Assembly: GCA_028281485.1 (NCBI GenBank)
Contig: JANQJT010000189.1
Coordinates: 1-5,844 of the forward strand
Length of the DNA stretch: 5,844 bases
Reading direction: 5' to 3'
Source: Phycisphaeraceae bacterium
Lineage (GTDB): Bacteria > Planctomycetota > Phycisphaerae > Phycisphaerales > Zrk34
Position numbers and translations under genes: made by a program. Positions within the stretch are counted from its first letter, which is position 1; every line of letters starts with the position of its first letter. Below, in pieces: positions 5,029 through 5,844 of this stretch. The notes below the pieces were generated by a model that saw only the letters and a program-made list of their open reading frames with translations, ran no database searches and was not told where the DNA came from.

Positions 5029-5844
5029 GTTCGCACCCGGCCAACCCGATGTGCTCAGCAACCGATCGATCGACGCATCGGTCCACGCATTCGGACGCGC
5101 CCCGATTCAACCTCCACGAGCTTTCCGGTTCGCTCGGCGACCTCGGCACGTTCCTGCCTATCGCCGTCGCCATGTCGCTGGTCTGCGGCTTGGACATCGC
5201 CATGGTCTTCATCTTCGCCGGCCTCATGAACGTCGTCACCGGACTGGTCTTCAAGCAACCCCTGCCCGTCCAGCCGATGAAGGCGATCGCCGCCGTCGCC
5301 ATCGCCGGCCAACTCTCACCGAGCATCATGGGATGGACGCTCGGTCCCGAAGCGGGCATGACCACCGGCGCTATCGCGTCGGCCGGCATCATCACCGGCG
5401 CCGCGGTCCTGCTGCTCGCCTGTGTCGGCGGCATCGACACCGCCGCACGACGCATCCCCAAGCCCGTCATCCGCGGCATCCAGGCCGGCGTCGGCATCAA
5501 GCTCGCGCTGATGGGCATCGCCTGGCTCGGCGCACTGCCCGTCGTCGGCCCCGACAGCTGGTCCGTCGCACTCATCGCCGCCGCGCTCATCATCGGGCTG
5601 GCAAGATGGCGCCTGCCCGTCCTGCTGTTCATCTTCGTCGCCGGCTTCGGCCTGCTCGCGTGGGAAAACCCCGCGGCCTACAAGGCCCTCGTCATCGACT
5701 GGCCCACGTTCACGCCGATCCAGCCCACGGGGCGAGACTGGATCACGGGCCTGACCGAGGGCCTTGTAGGCCGCGGGGTTTTCCCACGCGAGCAGGCCGA
5801 AGCCGGCGACGAAGATGAACAGCAGGACGGGCAGGCGCCATCTT
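5025..5844 (+). CDS. MOT1-family molybdate (or sulfate) transporter, 3' incomplete and corrupted after about 5755
   Basis: Inner-membrane transporter of the MOT1 type, distantly related to SulP carriers. From ATG 5025 it reads open to the window edge (273 codons, no stop). Diagnostic motifs are ELSGSLGDLGTFLPI (32-46), PVQPMKAIAA (81-90) and PKPVIRGIQAGVGIKL (145-160). About six hydrophobic segments lie between 42 and 213. The first 28 residues are a polar Ser/Thr/His tail with a small STHRSTHS repeat; ATG 5049 is an alternative start. No ribosome site is evident, so translation is probably coupled to moaC. Position at the end of a Moco operon favours molybdate as substrate, but sulfate cannot be excluded. 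After residue about 246 (GLTEG), where relatives continue with further membrane helices, the sequence becomes hydrophilic and acidic because it is the reverse complement of the gene itself. That tail should not be treated as protein. Confidence 0.85.
   Translation, partial: MSSHPANPMCSATDRSTHRSTHSDAPRFNLHELSGSLGDLGTFLPIAVAMSLVCGLDIAMVFIFAGLMNVVTGLVFKQPLPVQPMKAIAAVAIAGQLSPSIMGWTLGPEAGMTTGAIASAGIITGAAVLLLACVGGIDTAARRIPKPVIRGIQAGVGIKLALMGIAWLGALPVVGPDSWSVALIAAALIIGLARWRLPVLLFIFVAGFGLLAWENPAAYKALVIDWPTFTPIQPTGRDWITGLTEGLVGRGVFPREQAEAGDEDEQQDGQAPS
5603..5691 (+). repeat. Left arm of a perfect 89-bp inverted repeat (native coding copy)
   Basis: This arm is the exact reverse complement of 5756-5844 (position i pairs with 11447-i). 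It encodes the transporter stretch ARWRLPVLLFIF through AAYKAL in normal membrane-protein sequence, so this is the genuine copy. The pairing stops at 5692/5755. Confidence 0.95.
5756..5844 (-). repeat. Right arm of the inverted repeat; probable fold-back assembly or amplification artefact
   Basis: All 89 bases are the reverse complement of 5603-5691, with no mismatch, after a 64-nt spacer (5692-5755). Read in the transporter frame it gives a hydrophilic run rich in Glu, Asp, Gln and Gly. It reaches the very last base, so the repeat may be cut by the window edge and could be longer. A contig end formed by strand fold-back (for example a multiple-displacement chimera or an assembly turn-around) explains it best. 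Confidence 0.85.

Noticed and set aside
4465..5061. A long reverse-strand open frame (198 codons) antisense to moaC.
   Set aside because: moaC on the + strand has all family motifs and catalytic residues. The antisense product is low-complexity Gly/Asp/Val sequence typical of a shadow frame in GC-rich DNA.
4832..5818. A 328-codon + strand frame across the moaC end and the transporter.
   Set aside because: The product is Arg/Pro/His-rich without any fold. The adjacent frame from 5025 encodes a clear membrane transporter, and this frame also runs into the fold-back region.
1..5844. Searches by eye for CRISPR repeats, tRNA genes, insertion sequence ends, riboswitches (including a Moco riboswitch before moaA) and attachment sites.
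   Set aside because: None found. The moaA start overlaps the preceding gene, leaving no leader for a riboswitch, and the only substantial repeat is the terminal inverted repeat.

Overview
The window is GC-rich, densely coding DNA with every gene on the + strand. It holds the end of a periplasmic nitrate reductase (nap) locus running into a near-complete molybdenum cofactor (Moco) biosynthesis operon. Genes overlap by 4 nt or lie 1-5 nt apart, so this looks like one polycistronic unit. No stretch is long enough for a promoter or terminator, and there is no gene-free region over a few nucleotides. The host is probably a Gram-negative nitrate respirer, since NapB and NapF imply a periplasm and dissimilatory or redox-balancing nitrate reduction. 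Composition and gene mixture would suit an uncultured Planctomycetota-like or similar high-GC lineage, but this placement is weak.

Layout: (1) 1-693, the 3' part of a NapB-like cytochrome c with four CxxCH haem sites, its 5' end lying outside the window. (2) 690-1019, a short NapF-like ferredoxin with two [4Fe-4S] motifs. (3) 1021-1317, an unrecognised 98-residue protein. (4) 1314-2309, moaA. (5) 2311-2658, a carboxymuconolactone decarboxylase/AhpD-fold protein without the CxxC pair. (6) 2663-2911, moaD. (7) 2917-3315, moaE. (8) 3312-4532, moeA. (9) 4537-5028, moaC. (10) 5025 to the window end, a MOT1-type molybdate (or sulfate) transporter with no stop codon in the window.

The genes make one metabolic story. 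The transporter brings in molybdate. MoaA and MoaC turn GTP into cyclic pyranopterin monophosphate. MoaD and MoaE add the dithiolene sulfurs to give molybdopterin. MoeA inserts molybdenum. The cofactor would serve NapA, presumably encoded upstream, whose electron partner and cytoplasmic accessory protein are the first two genes. MoaB/Mog, MoeB and MobA, which a bis-MGD enzyme also needs, are not in the window.

The most striking structural signal is a perfect 89-bp inverted repeat at the right edge (5603-5691 and 5756-5844, 64-nt spacer). The second arm is the antisense copy of the transporter's own coding sequence and replaces the expected membrane protein with a hydrophilic tail. It is best read as a fold-back (chimeric) contig end, so sequence after about 5755 should not be trusted. 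I see no convincing new defence or mobile system. The biologically interesting points are the duplicated tetrahaem NapB-like protein, the shortened NapF, and two unassigned small proteins embedded in the nap-moa operon.
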